A stretch of 64,000 nt of DNA from Vanilla planifolia (Eukaryota; Streptophyta; Magnoliopsida; Asparagales; Orchidaceae), in the NCBI GenBank assembly GCA_023846275.1, contig CM043875.1, positions 5,902,626 through 5,966,625 of the forward strand, in the 5' to 3' direction. Numbering within the stretch: position 1 is the first letter of the stretch; the number at the start of each line of letters is the position of its first letter. The translations under genes and the position numbers were made by a program. Below the pieces are notes generated by a model that worked only from the letters and a program-made list of their open reading frames with translations, made no database searches and had not been told where the DNA came from. This document shows positions 49,301 to 61,447 of the stretch, one piece after another.

Positions 49301-50689
49301 ACCAGTACAACCCTTACTTACTAACCTCTCCGCCTGAAGAACTGAGATCAGGGGAATCTGCCTGTTCAGACCAAAGTATATCACATCCCCCGAACCAGGC
49401 ACTCTGATCCTGACCTTCTTCTCCCAACAATCCAGCACCACTGCATGGTAGCACAACCAATCCATTCCCAAAATGATGTCGAACTCTGCTAGTGGCACAC
49501 ATATCAACTCTGTCACGAACTCGTGTCCACTAATCAGAATAGATCCGTCAATCTTCTGAACAGTGGGAATCTCTTTCCCATCAGGAAGCCTAACCAATAA
49601 GGGTTCCTTCAAGTAACCCTTGGATCCTGATGTCTGATTCCAGATCCTCTCAGCAACAAAAGAATGAGATGCACCAGTATCAAACAAAGTCATGCACTGC
49701 ACGTTGCCAAAATAAAGCATACCTGTGATCACCTCTGGTGACTCTGAAGCCTGCTGCCGAGTCAGTGCAAACACTCTGGGCTGTCCCCCAGATGAACCAA
49801 CCGGTCCTGTGATCCTCTGTTTCTTCAACTCTGGGCAGTCGCACTTCTTGTGTCCGGGCTGTCGACAATGGTAGCAGATAATCCCCCCAGTCCGGGTACC
49901 TGTCTGCTGCCCTGGTCTCTCAGAGATAGGTCGTGGCTGGACCACGCCCTCCTGAGTACCACGGTGATCTCTGTGTCTCTTGTCCTTTTTGTTTTGTTGG
50001 ACATTTCTGAATTCCTTCCTCTTGTTGTGAGTCTCTCTCTGGGCCTCCATCCGGGTGTCAATAAGCTCAACGGATCTCGCAGCCTCCACCAAGTCACGAA
50101 ACCTGGCAAACCGACTCACAACTAGCTGGCGCTGCAGCATAGGACGAAGTCCCTCCAGGAACATCTCACATCTGCGCTCCTCAGAAGGTACCAGCTCTGC
50201 GGCGTACCTCGCCAGATAAGTGAACCTCGATAAGTAATCGTTCACTGACATCTGGCCCTGCCTGAGGTGTATAAGTTCCCTCCTGAACTGAGACATAGCA
50301 GAAGCCGGAATGTAGCACTCCCTGAATGCCTTAACAAAGTCTTCCCATGCTATCTCGCTGTTCTGGGCCTCCCCATACATGGCGCGCCGCTGGCCTCTCC
50401 ACCAGGTAGCAGCCTCTCCCTCCAATACTAGAGCAGCAAGTACTACCCTCCTGCCAAGTGGACATCCCAAGGCATCAAACAGCTCAAGCATATGAGCCAT
50501 CCAGTCATCAGCCACCGCTGGGTCAGCCGACCCACTGAAGCTCCGCGGACGCAACCGAATGAAGGCATCGATCCAACGATCCACGGCTGGCTCAACTGGC
50601 AATGCTGGGCTCGTCACCGGGGTAGGAGTAGTAGATACCGGTCTGCCTCTAGCTGCTCCACGAGCGGAAAGTCTCCTGGTACCAGCCAT
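46329..50689 (-). pseudogene. gag-pol polyprotein of the young element, one frameshift
   Basis: A long frame from the ATG at 50689 encodes gag (retrotransposon gag fold, about residues 45-230), a CCHC knuckle ([14 protein letters not shown], about 272-285), an aspartic protease (DTGAS, about 335) and RT ([10 protein letters not shown] about 571; FIDD active site about 666). RNase H follows (TDAS about 815, ADALSR about 922), then the start of the integrase zinc finger (two His). Near 47500 the frame shifts by one base, between the His and Cys pairs of that zinc finger. The other frame (to the stop at 46329) carries CLTC, the integrase core with Asp, Asp and Glu in D-D(35)-E spacing, the C-terminal domain and a chromodomain-like tail. 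The track before 47384 in the first frame is out-of-frame readthrough. All other catalytic residues look intact. Confidence 0.93.
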
Positions 50690-50866
50690 ACTGTCAAAGC
50701 AACTAATCTGGCATTAGAGTCGTCATTTGGCAATTGGCATATGGACTACTATAGTAAACAAAAGAATCAACAGTTCTCCCCACCTTGGGTTGAACTCCTA
50801 TACATGTCTAGCCCCGCTATCTCACCTAGGGCTCTGATATGTCTAGCCCCACTATCTTAACCTAGG

Positions 50867-50878
50867 GCTCTGATACCA
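50867..50878 (-). other. Primer-binding site of the young element
   Basis: On the - strand TGGTATCAGAGC, complementary to the 3' end of plant initiator Met-tRNA. It is separated from the 5' LTR by four bases (AGAG). Confidence 0.92.
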
Positions 50879-50882
50879 CTCT

Positions 50883-53879
50883 TGTTACACCCCATTTTTC
50901 CTAGGCTGATTTTTGGCATACAAATTTTTTTTTTCTTTTTTTTTTTTTTTATATAGACAACTCAGATCGTCCCATACCAACCTGAGTAGCCTACGAAAAC
51001 ATAGGATATAACACATCATTACACACCTACTTCCCTTAACAATGTGGATCCCATCTCCCGGGTACACCGTCAAATCAGGTTCATGACTCCTGAATTAACA
51101 GATGGACTCGCGCAATGTTACTCCTACTAGGCCCAATACTCCTAACCCCTACGGGTAGGAGAACCGGTCTATTAGAAGTCTGAACCCCCATGGTTAAGTT
51201 CCATAGTCATGTAATGACCTCACCATCAAACAAAAAGATATATAACATCCTCAGATAAAATATGGCACTCCACACACCATACTCCAAGACAATAAGGTAG
51301 GGTAGTAAATGGAAACTACATTACAAGAATAAGACCAAGTCCAACAAGTGCAATATTATCCAACCAGAAACATAAGTCAGAATCTCCCTCACATATTACA
51401 TGACATATGAGAATAATAACCTCATTAAATACATCCAACAGCAACAATCAACTAACCAGAATATCTCAGACAATCACAATCAGATATCCTCCACAAGCCT
51501 GCTGACCACGATCCCACCTAATCAGGTAGCGTCAAGTCTGCCGAGCCACTGAAATATACAATACAGGAATGAGCTACGCCCAGTAGGAAAGACAGCTAGT
51601 AAAACTCACATGCAAGAGAAGGATAATAGCAAAAATATAGGAATACAGCATAATAATGTATGGTGGATAGGCACTCTCAGTCCCAGACTCCGACCAACCA
51701 CAGTCACCCCTAGTCACACCAGAGTAGCTCTCCTCTGGGCTTCCAGGTAGCATGCCAGTGGGAACGCCCATCTCGAAACACGCATGGCGCCTAAGCACCC
51801 GACACCGCAGCGTCTCTCGTCAATCAATCTCCTGGAGACTATAGACAAATCCAGTCACAAAATCTCTAGCCAACGTGAGACACCCCTGCCACCCTAAGGC
51901 GCGCAGGCCTACACACTTGGCTAGCCACTGCGAGACACCCCTGCCACCCTTAGGCGCGCAGGCCTACACACATGGACCAGGAGAGATCGACTCAGCCACC
52001 GTCCCAAAGAGTCCTCTACCAACAACTTCCATAGAAGCTCACGCCCCTACAGTCATTGCCAATCTCTAACTCCAAGATCCGGCAACATGTATCCAGGTAC
52101 AACAAGGCGCATACCAGTCACATGTATACTGTGGAAGCTAAGTCTGAACCGCATAGTTACCTACCACAACTACCCTAAAACATCATATAGGGTCTATAGT
52201 AGTCCGGTCCAGTATGCCAATCCATAAAATATGCCAACACTGAATAAACTGACTCAATCCATGCTGTTGCCATCAAGCAACACAACTGTCAATTACTGAC
52301 TGTTCTGGTAGCATCCATGTACCATACTTCTGTCTGACTGTTTCCAGCTGTATTGTCATCACTGATAACATTTTTCCCTACTTCAGGAAATTTTTAAATC
52401 CCAATTTCAATTTCCGCCCTTTATCCATTTTCCGAAATTCGAAATAAATTTCCGAATTTAAATTCCACATATATCCTTTTTCCAAAAATTCGGATTAATT
52501 TCCGAATTAAATTTTTCGCTTATCCTTTTTATTTCCGAAAATTCGGATTAATAATAAATTTCCGAATTTTCCTTCCGCTTCTCTCTCCTCCGCGCCGCGC
52601 CGTTCGTCCGCGCCGACTCCCGCTGAACCGGTTTTCGCTGCCGGTTCGGCTTTCGCGCCGTTCGTCTGCGCCGAATCCCGCGGAACCGGTTTTCGCTGCC
52701 GGTTCGGCTTTCGCGCCGTTCGTCCGCGCCGAATCCCGCTGAACCGGTTTTCGCTGCCGGTTCGGAACTCTCGCGCTGAACCGCGACACCGCCGAACCAA
52801 TTTCTTATTAATCCGTTAATTGGATTATTTTAATTACTAATAAAATAGCATAAATACCATTAATTACTTAATTAAATTTGTAATTATCTAAACCCTTCTC
52901 CTTTCTCGGTCCGAAGCCCGCGAAACCCTAGCCGCCGCCATCGCCGACCATTACGATCCTTCCGTCGATTTCCGGCGACTGCGAACAAGGAGAACAATTT
53001 CCTAACATGCTCCTAAGCATCAATAAATTTTTTTTTTCGGCGAAATGGGAATTTTTCCAGGAAATTCCGAAATTTGCAAAAGACACAATTTAGCATTCAA
53101 TTAAATCCGATTTTCATCCACATGCTTGTTTTCATTAAGCAAAGTATTTCATGCTTTTAATTTTCTACTAAATCACTAATTTAAACTGAATTTCCTACCT
53201 CAACGACGCCGGCGACGGTGAACTTCGTCCGCAGCTCGCCGCAGCTCCTCGCCGAACGAATCCGGTACGAATTGACTCTCCTCGTTCTCGTGAATCTCCA
53301 GGCACAAAAAGCCCCTTGCCAGGCCGCCGGAATCACACGCCGTACGCCGGAAAAACTCTCTCTATCGGTCGGCCGAACGAACCCTAATCGTTTCGCGAGG
53401 GTTTTATATTTCTGGCCGACACGGTGAAACCCATTACGCGCCGTTGACACGCTTTCGACACGGTAAGCACCCGATACGCGCTGTCGACACGCTATCGACA
53501 CGGTAAGCACCCGATCAGCCGGTTCAATCCCAACCGTCGATCACGACCGTCCGATCCGCTTATCAGAACGCACGCGCAAACTCACTCGGCGAACCGTCTC
53601 CGCCTCCGCTGAACCATTCCGGTCCGGTTCACGCGCGGTAAAAACCAATTTCCGGTTTAATTTAAATGGATTTTCGAATTTCTAAAAATCCAATAAATCT
53701 AATTAAACAGGGAAAATTACTTAAAAATTACCTCGGTGCTCCGAAAAATCCCCAGAAATTTCAGAAATTCCATTAGCCTCTGATTGAGCTCCTGGCTCAT
53801 CCTACTGTCGATCTGAAATCATCCAAGCCAAAAATTAATTCATTAAAGATTAACATAAAACTTTTTACTGGGTATAACA
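50883..53879 (-). repeat. 5' LTR of the young element
   Basis: Right copy, the promoter-bearing LTR in the element's sense. Same internal layout as the left LTR, shifted by 7565: 58-bp triple repeat at 52597-52765, 40-bp pair at 53436-53515, TATA-like box at 53402-53410. Confidence 0.95.
53402..53410 (-). promoter_or_regulatory. Putative TATA box of the retrotransposon promoter
   Basis: ATATAAAAC on the - strand, with a pair of 40-bp repeats starting about 25 bp upstream. The start of transcription would fall about 30 bp downstream, near 53370. Inferred from sequence only. Confidence 0.45.
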
Positions 53880-53884
53880 AAAAC
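53880..53884. repeat. Target-site duplication of the young element (right)
   Basis: AAAAC, identical to 43313-43317. Confidence 0.9.
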
Positions 53885-56800
53885 TATATCAACCTCAAGC
53901 ATCACACTGTTTGAAATAATAACTCTTAAACCTGACTTAGGCAAATGAATCAAGTTAGACTTGTGAATATTAGGTAAATAGATCAGGTCAAGTCAGACCC
54001 ATTTAATATGCACATGTGTCTTAGGTCATGACCTTGCAAATACACCAGGTGGTAGCCTACGCCATTAAGATAACTTGTACACACATATGAAATAATATAA
54101 ACACAAACTACATGTGAATCTTTGTAATTTGGGACTAAACAAGTGATGGTATTTTGCTACCAAATTAGAGCGAACTAATGCCATTTGATTCTATGTTTTT
54201 GCAATTGAACGATCACGATTGCATATTCCTTTGTTGAATAGTGAACTTCATCTTTTTGTACATTTGAAAGGCTCGATCAAATAGTTGAGATATTTTCTAC
54301 ATATGTGACTATGTTTCTTGTCTAGTTGTTCATCTAGAAAGCTTGATCGAACAATTGAGGGTTTCTCTACCTTCATGAATAGTATCCTAATCATCACACA
54401 ATCCATTCAACTTTTATATCTAACAATCTAGATCAAATTACATTGTGGTTAGATTTGTATCCTTTAACTATTATTTTGTTCAAACGATACCTATTCTATT
54501 TATCTCAATTGGATGATGGTTGCTTTTTGTCTTCCTCTTTCATCACTCATAATGGCTACTTTCAAAAAAGCTAATTTTAGACTTTGAAAGAGTTATTTTA
54601 GTATAATTTTATTTGTTCTATAAATAGAGATCATTTACCAACATTTGGGGTTGTCAAATCAACTTAAAAATTTCAAAAATACTCAAAAGAAGTTTAAAAC
54701 CAAAGCATCAATTTCAGCGTACTTATGAGAGCTATGGGTTCTTTTAGTTCTTATTTCTATAGTGCTCTTCTATAATTATTTTGTATCATCTTGCTAACAT
54801 CTACATCAATATCTTATTATGCTACTATTATCTACAGGATTTAATGGTATGAGAATTTTTGTATGCACCAACTTTTGTAAAGCTTTTGGTTTTTTTGTAT
54901 AAACAATTTTTACAAATTTTAGTGTTTCGTTGGAACACAGGTTTGTAATTAGTCTACCCTTACTGACCTTGACAAGAGAGAGTGATTAGCAAAAGTTCTA
55001 TCAGTAATTGGGGGTAGATATTGGCACGAGTTTTGGCTGAACCATCTAAAAAATATTGGATCATTTATTTGATTGTCGTGTAATTTTATTTAGTTAACAA
55101 TCTTCCTAAACACAAAATTTTATTTCTAAGTGAAATTTTTCTTTAGCTAATTTTTTTTTGAAATAAAAAAATTTTGTTCAATACATGATTTACCCCGCTT
55201 TTCTTGTACGTTATGTCTCACACAATTCACATCAATATTGTTATAATATCGTTTGATCATCTTCAAGTTCAAGATAATGAGATAATAAAATTTAGAAAAA
55301 TTTGTATAATATGATAACATATTTTTATATAATAAATTAGTGTTTAGATTATAAAAAGATGAGGGAAATAAAAATATATAGAATTTTGTAGGGCATGATA
55401 CTTATCTTTATACAACACGGTATTAATCTTAATCTTGAGAGAAGAGGACCTAAGAGTTTTATATAATATAATATTTATCCATCGTATGGTATATTTAAGT
55501 CTAGTATATGAACTCACTTATGTTACTCTTAAACCTGAGAATTACAAAAGAGACATTAATATTCATTATATAATTTTTATTTTCATGTCATCATATAGTA
55601 CGATACCTATAATTATATAATACAAGTAGTGTTTAACATTTTTAAGAAATGAATTATAATCATTATTTAATTGTTAACATTATCATATCTATCCTTTAAG
55701 TGCCCTTTTCTATAGATGAAAGTGTAAACCATGAAAGACTATTCTAATATAAATTATTCAAGTTTAAGTGATTAATTTCAATATTCTTGTAGTATTGTAA
55801 AAGGTTAATTGCTTTAACTCTCTTTAATATCTTGTTGAAATTATTGTGCTCTCAATCTTTTTATATTATCTTCATCTCTCTATTGATAACATCTTTTATA
55901 TTTATATTAGTGTGTCCCTTGACATTTGCACTAATTATAGGCATTTGTTGTATAGTTGTATTGTCAAGAATCTGTGGTTAAGCTTGTCATTATTTTTTGT
56001 ATTTGTCATTGTGTTTTAGGTGTTATAAGCCATTTTTTGTTCAACTCTTTTGAGCTAGTTGTGATCCTTGTGGATCTCTTTATAATGTTTTTTTACCTAC
56101 TTGTTTTGTGACAAAATATGGTTAATTTTAGTAATCTTGAATTTTCATAGCTATAGGTAAATGCATACATGTGTGCTTGTCAAACTATTTAAAAATATTA
56201 AAATATTTACTTATTGCAATCAAACATAACCTTTTTCAAAATTAATTAAGAATTTTCTTTAAAGAAATACTTAGGTAGTAAAATTAACCACAAGCTTATA
56301 AAACTTATTCTAAGCTTACTAGTTTAAATTTTTATAAAAAGTATAATTTACCCACATTCTTATGAGAAGAAAACACTTAACACCAACTATGCCAATAATA
56401 ATAATGGATATCATAATATTATAACATATTTTATCTCACATGTCAAAAATATAAGGATATCATATTATTTGTTAATATTTTCATTATATAAATCATATCA
56501 ATATATTTCACATGAATAAGATAACAACATTATAGTTATATCATAATTATTAAATTAATCTATCTAGATTATTTAATATTACTCAACATTTTGTTTGAAC
56601 TTTCCTCTCTATTTCTACACAAGGCAAATCATATATCTTCATAAATTTTGTATTTTCTTATTTTTGTATTTTTTATGTTTTTATTTATATCCATCTTCAT
56701 ATTTTCTCAATATTTTTCTTGATTAAATATTCTATAAAAACTTAGTTAAAATTGTCTAATCTCTAATACCCCTTTTTTTTTTACTAATAACTCCAACCAA

Positions 56801-57120
56801 CTTCCTTTTAACTTCCATCATCAAAATCAGTATTTTCTTCATGGCCAAATCACAATCTTTTCACAAAGTTTATTGAATTTGCAATCTTAAAGTATCCATA
56901 GTTTTTCTATCATATTTTAATGATTATCAACTCAATATAATCCAAACGTTCTCATTGTGTTGTATCAATTTTTATTAGAAAACGTTCCTAAAAGCTCTTC
57001 CAAACGTTCAATTCCTTAGTCTCCTCTCCATTGCACTTTCCTATTGGGTGCCCTTTGCCCCTCGATCACGTTAAAGTTGACTAAATAAAACATATTCTAT
57101 CATTTTAGGACGAAACAACA
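53885..57120. other. AT-rich intergenic region
   Basis: No gene is recognised. Its left edge is the continuation of the DNA cut by the young element and may hold the outer end of the old LTR. The remainder is AT-rich with no clear repeat. Confidence 0.45.
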
Positions 57121-57602
57121 ATAATGGCGTGGTTGAAGAAAGCCTGTAGATGCTGTAAGATTCCCAGATTCGAATCTCGTTGGCCATGTGCATGGTTAAA
57201 ATCCATTTGTGCGAGAGAAAAGTCACTAAAAGAACACGTGCTTAATGTCGTGGGGATCTTCTTTTCTTTCTTCCATTGTTCTTCTCTCGTAACCCTCTCC
57301 TTATCTTCTGAAGATCAAACGTGGGAAAGAAATAAAAGAAAAAGGCAGATAAGTGAGGCAATGGCTGGAAAAATAAATACATATTTTTTTTTTATTTCAT
57401 TTGAAAGAGAGAAAAATCACCAAAAGAACATGTGCTCACTTAGTGTTCTGGGCCTTTCTTTCAATGATAATGTTTGCAAGCTTGTTGCTCTGTCTTTTCT
57501 TCAACTGTTCTTCAAACCGTCTCTCGTTATCTTTCCTTGTGAAGCCTTACACTTGGGAAAGATATAAAGGAATAGAACAGATGAGTGAGGCCATGGCCTA
57601 GC
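57121..57602 (+). repeat. Imperfect tandem duplication with a tRNA-like head (possible SINE-derived)
   Basis: Two diverged units, about 57210-57368 and 57403-57602, share 'gagagaaaa-tcac-aaaagaacac/tgtgct', a 'gtgggaaaga' or 'ttgggaaaga' stretch and 'agtgaggcaatggc' or 'agtgaggccatggc'. Just upstream, 57122-57180 has an A-box-like TGGCGTGGTTGA and a B-box-like GATTCGAATCT about 42 bp apart, as in tRNA-derived SINEs. It does not fold as a real tRNA. The 147-residue open frame across it has no known motif and is probably fortuitous. Confidence 0.4.
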
Positions 57603-60478
57603 ATCATCTTTATTTATCCATAATCGTCTTTGCCCAATGCATAAACCTGTGTACCAATGTCATAATAATTTATTAGTAAACAAAATAATATAATTATTTT
57701 ATCATCAAACATCACCTAAAGTTATATTGTTAACAAAATGTAATTATTTTTAAAATTTAGAATACTTTGATAAGTTCCACATTTTATTAAGAAAGTAACC
57801 AAAATCACAAAGTTCATTTTACATTCTAAAATTTTTACCTCTAATATCAAACTCATATATTAAAATCATTTGCAATCTTTCTTGATCATGATTAGTTCAT
57901 AGAAACTAATATAGATAACAAAGCAAATTTCAACTTGTTACATATGCAATGAGAAATCATAAGCTAATTAATTCTTTTAGCCCACTTAAGCACACATAAG
58001 TTTTAGCTAGATATGTTTTCAAATCTATTTAAGCACGCAAACTATAGAAATCTAATAAGTTCTTAACAAAGTGAGAAAAGTCATCAATGTGAAAGCCATC
58101 AAAATAGAGTTTGGCATTAAAATATTTAACAACATGGATGAAAAGCTACTCACACATTGTTTTATGAAATAGTTAAAATTATAATAAGACAAAACCCAAA
58201 AAAAATAGAAGGCCACATAGTCACAAAATATAATAGATATACAATATAATACTAAAGTAATCAATATAAAAAATATTCAAAAAACTTCGTGTGAACTTCA
58301 CAGTCCTTTATATCTTGATTTCTAGAAGTATTATTTACTAGTATTAATATGTCAAATTGATGTTAGATAGGCTGTTTCAATTAGATGATGCTAGATTGAT
58401 CTAGTAAATCTTATTTAATATTTCTTTAGCTTATTAAATTTTTAATTTATTATAGATTATAATAAATAATTATATGTATATGACCCTCATGATATTTTTA
58501 TTATTTTTCATATATCTTATTAGTTTTACATCTTTTTGTTAAGAATGATATTTTCATAATTTTGTTTTTTAATCTAGACTTAGCTTTATAGTCTATTTAA
58601 AACTATATTATGTAATAAAAGAAAAATATTTTCTCTTTGTATTTTGTTTCATAGAAGTTGTATTTTCTCCTTATGCATGTGTGCACACTTTAAGTTATGC
58701 TCTATAGTTTTTTATGTTATTATCAAATAATTGAATTATAGTTTGTTTCTCCATCATTTGGTATCATACTTTGATTGAGATTTAGCTATAAGAATTCCTT
58801 TTACTACTTCTATGTCAGTTTTTGGTATTAGAGTCTCTTTCACGTTGTTCTAACAAATGTGACGATTCATCGTTTGCCACTTTACTTTTCTTAATTTCCA
58901 TGCCTCTATTACAAATAGTATTTCCATTTATCATCAATTCTATTGCCATTAAATTTCTTTAAAAAATTAAAAAATGTCTTGGGTTTTGTGTCATCACTCG
59001 CTATCACTGTCACAGTGCACTTGGCCATTAGAATCAACCTCTCACTTTTGCAACAACCCTTAGACTTTTGAACTCATCATGTGCAACATTTATGCAACCT
59101 TCTTGTGAACCCCCTATGATCTATGCATCCATCACATTAGTGGTCTACCTCAGTTCTGCCTTCTACCTTGTCTTCAGGTAACGACTGCATCTAATGCGTA
59201 CGATCTGTATGTAAAGGCCAACATTGTTGCTTCTCTCACTTTTGAAGTGACTAATTAGCTTTAGTGTTAAAAAGCCCTAGAACTATTGAATTGGTGATGA
59301 GCTAAAATCAATCCAATATATTGCTAAATTAGCACATGTCATGCATATGCATGCCTAAACTACCAAAGCTTAAATAAGCTTGAATTGAATTAGAGTAACC
59401 CCTAGGCCATGGATTAGTACATGTTATGCCTGAAATTAACCCACAAGCCTAAAACAAGGCAGTGCAAGTATTTGTATCAAGTCATCTTGCTCAACAAAAT
59501 TGAGTTAGTAGTTCCAAAATTTTAGCTTTTTTAGATTCAATTTGGGACTTTCTTTTAAAGGATTTTGGACTAAAATTTATATAGATCAACTAGTGCCTTC
59601 ATCACAACATTTTTACAGGTTTAGACAGAAGATTATTTTCAAATGTCAGGTGTGAAATACTAAGATTTGATAATTATTAGTCTATAAAAGTGGTAATCCT
59701 AAATTTCTTAATTTGTGTTTTTTTTCATTTAGTATAATTTTCTTAACTTGAAGATTAGTATACTATGTAGCATATTTATAAAATATAGTTATAATACTCA
59801 TTAGAATGCATTATATTTGAATGCCTAATTATAACCTTGAGTGAACCTATCTTAAAACTTTTGAATGATAATTAAGTGAGTTTTTTACTTTTAATTTCTT
59901 TAGCTAACACAAAATACCATTAGTTTTAATGCTTACATTAAAATTCTGATGACTATTATTTAATCACTATATTAGTATGTTTTTGTTATTATTCATAGTT
60001 TTGTTTATTGAAAATGCATAATTAAGTCTTTTAATTTAAGAATTACTTAATTAATTTATTTATGTTTTTATTATTTTATTTGCATTATTATTTTAGTTAT
60101 ATAATGCATGAAAAAGTTTTTAATATTTTAATCATATATTTTATTTATCTTTTCTAATAGACATAACAAAGTGAAAATGTTAGAGCATATATTAAGAAAG
60201 AAACTAGTGCATTTAGTGCTCCTACAAATGAAAGACTAGTACGGTAAGAAACTTCATTGATTGTGTTAAACTAATAAACAAAATTGTTACGATGTTTAGC
60301 ACTAATTCTTAGATACCACAATAAAAGATTATATGGACAATTATATAAATTGATGTAAGGTGATTCTATTATGATGAAATATTTAAATATATTTAAAGAT
60401 TTAATAGTTTAGATTAATTATCTTAATAAATATTGTTATTTAACTGATAGAATTATTTTTAAACTTAACTAAGAGATC
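57603..60478. other. AT-rich intergenic region
   Basis: No gene or RNA gene is recognised and no defined repeat is seen. Confidence 0.5.
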
Positions 60479-60870
60479 AAAAAAGTAGTTTAATTGAGTT
60501 ATTCTTAAACACTTAATGATGCTAGTGACAAAATCCAACTAGTGGAGAGATTCCAAACTTAGGCATCTATGAATTTCAAATGTTAATCATCATGCTCATC
60601 TATAAAAGCACCCAAGAAAATTATTAAACTTAATTTGCCTTTATTATCTAGAACTCAAATACGTAAGAATATTATTAAAAAAAATAGTTGAATTGAGTTA
60701 TCCTTAAACACTTAAGGATGTTAGTGATATAGTTGAACTAACAGAGAGATTCCAAACTTAGGCATCTATGAATCTCAAATGTTAAACATTATGCTCATCT
60801 ATAAAAGCACCCAAAAAATTACTAAGATTAATTTGCCTTTATTATCTATAATTCAAAAGAATATCATTAG
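60479..60870. repeat. Tandem duplication, about 200-bp period
   Basis: Units at about 60479-60678 and 60679-60870 share 'attccaaacttaggcatcta', 'atgctcatctataaaagcac' and 'aatttgcctttattatct', with about 85-90 percent match by eye. Confidence 0.8.
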
Positions 60871-61446
60871 AAATAATCTTCAAAAAGAGATTAAAATTTA
60901 TCATAAATATGATAAGATTAGATATAAGAATTATCAGTGGAAGTGTATCTTAAATTTTAAAGAAGAATAATAAGAGAAATTATAGTAAAAAGAAGTAGTA
61001 TTTATTTTTGTTGTTAATGAAGAGGAAAAAGTAAAGGATATTGATTTAAAAGAAATTGAGCATATTACTAACTAAGATATAGAGGTAAAAAAATCAGCTT
61101 AAAATAAATAGAATCAACCCATGACCTAAGAATTAAAAATCCTCAAAATATTTTAGACAACATATAGGCCTATGTTTTACTTCTTTTTAATGCACATCTC
61201 AAAATGATTTTCATTATATGTTTAATTTAATTAAGTAATAGATATGGTCTTATAAATTTAAGTGTATTAGATATATAAAACCATTAGGTCTCTAAAAAAA
61301 TTATGAGACTATGCATTAATATGTGTTTACCTAGAGAGTTATATCTTTCATAACTCAAAAATTTTGATGTAGAGACATTTAAATCATGTGAGAACATGGA
61401 AATTACTACATATGTTTTAGAGTTTTAATCATAAATGATTAAAAAA
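60871..61446. other. AT-rich intergenic region
   Basis: Nothing recognisable is seen here. Confidence 0.5.
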
Positions 61447-61447
61447 T

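Larger units (their letters stand above)
43318..53879 (-). mobile_element. Young, nearly intact Ty3/gypsy LTR retrotransposon (Tekay/Del chromovirus type)
   Basis: 10,562 bp from TGTTACACC to GGTATAACA, flanked by AAAAC duplications. Both LTRs are 2997 bp and differ by 12 substitutions with no indels by my count (about 0.4 percent). The interior (46315-50882) holds, on the - strand, a primer-binding site, a gag-PR-RT-RNase H-integrase frame and a polypurine tract. The long LTRs, the domain order and a chromodomain-like C-terminus fit the Tekay/Del group. Near-identity of the LTRs means a recent insertion. A single frameshift in pol makes this copy defective on its own, although it could be mobilised by relatives. 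Confidence 0.95.

Noticed and set aside
57126-57185. Functional tRNA gene
   Set aside because: The A- and B-box-like words are present, but the T-stem does not pair and no acceptor stem can be formed.
57124-57567. 147-residue open frame as a gene
   Set aside because: No known motif, it spans an imperfect duplication and there are no splice or promoter signs. More likely chance.
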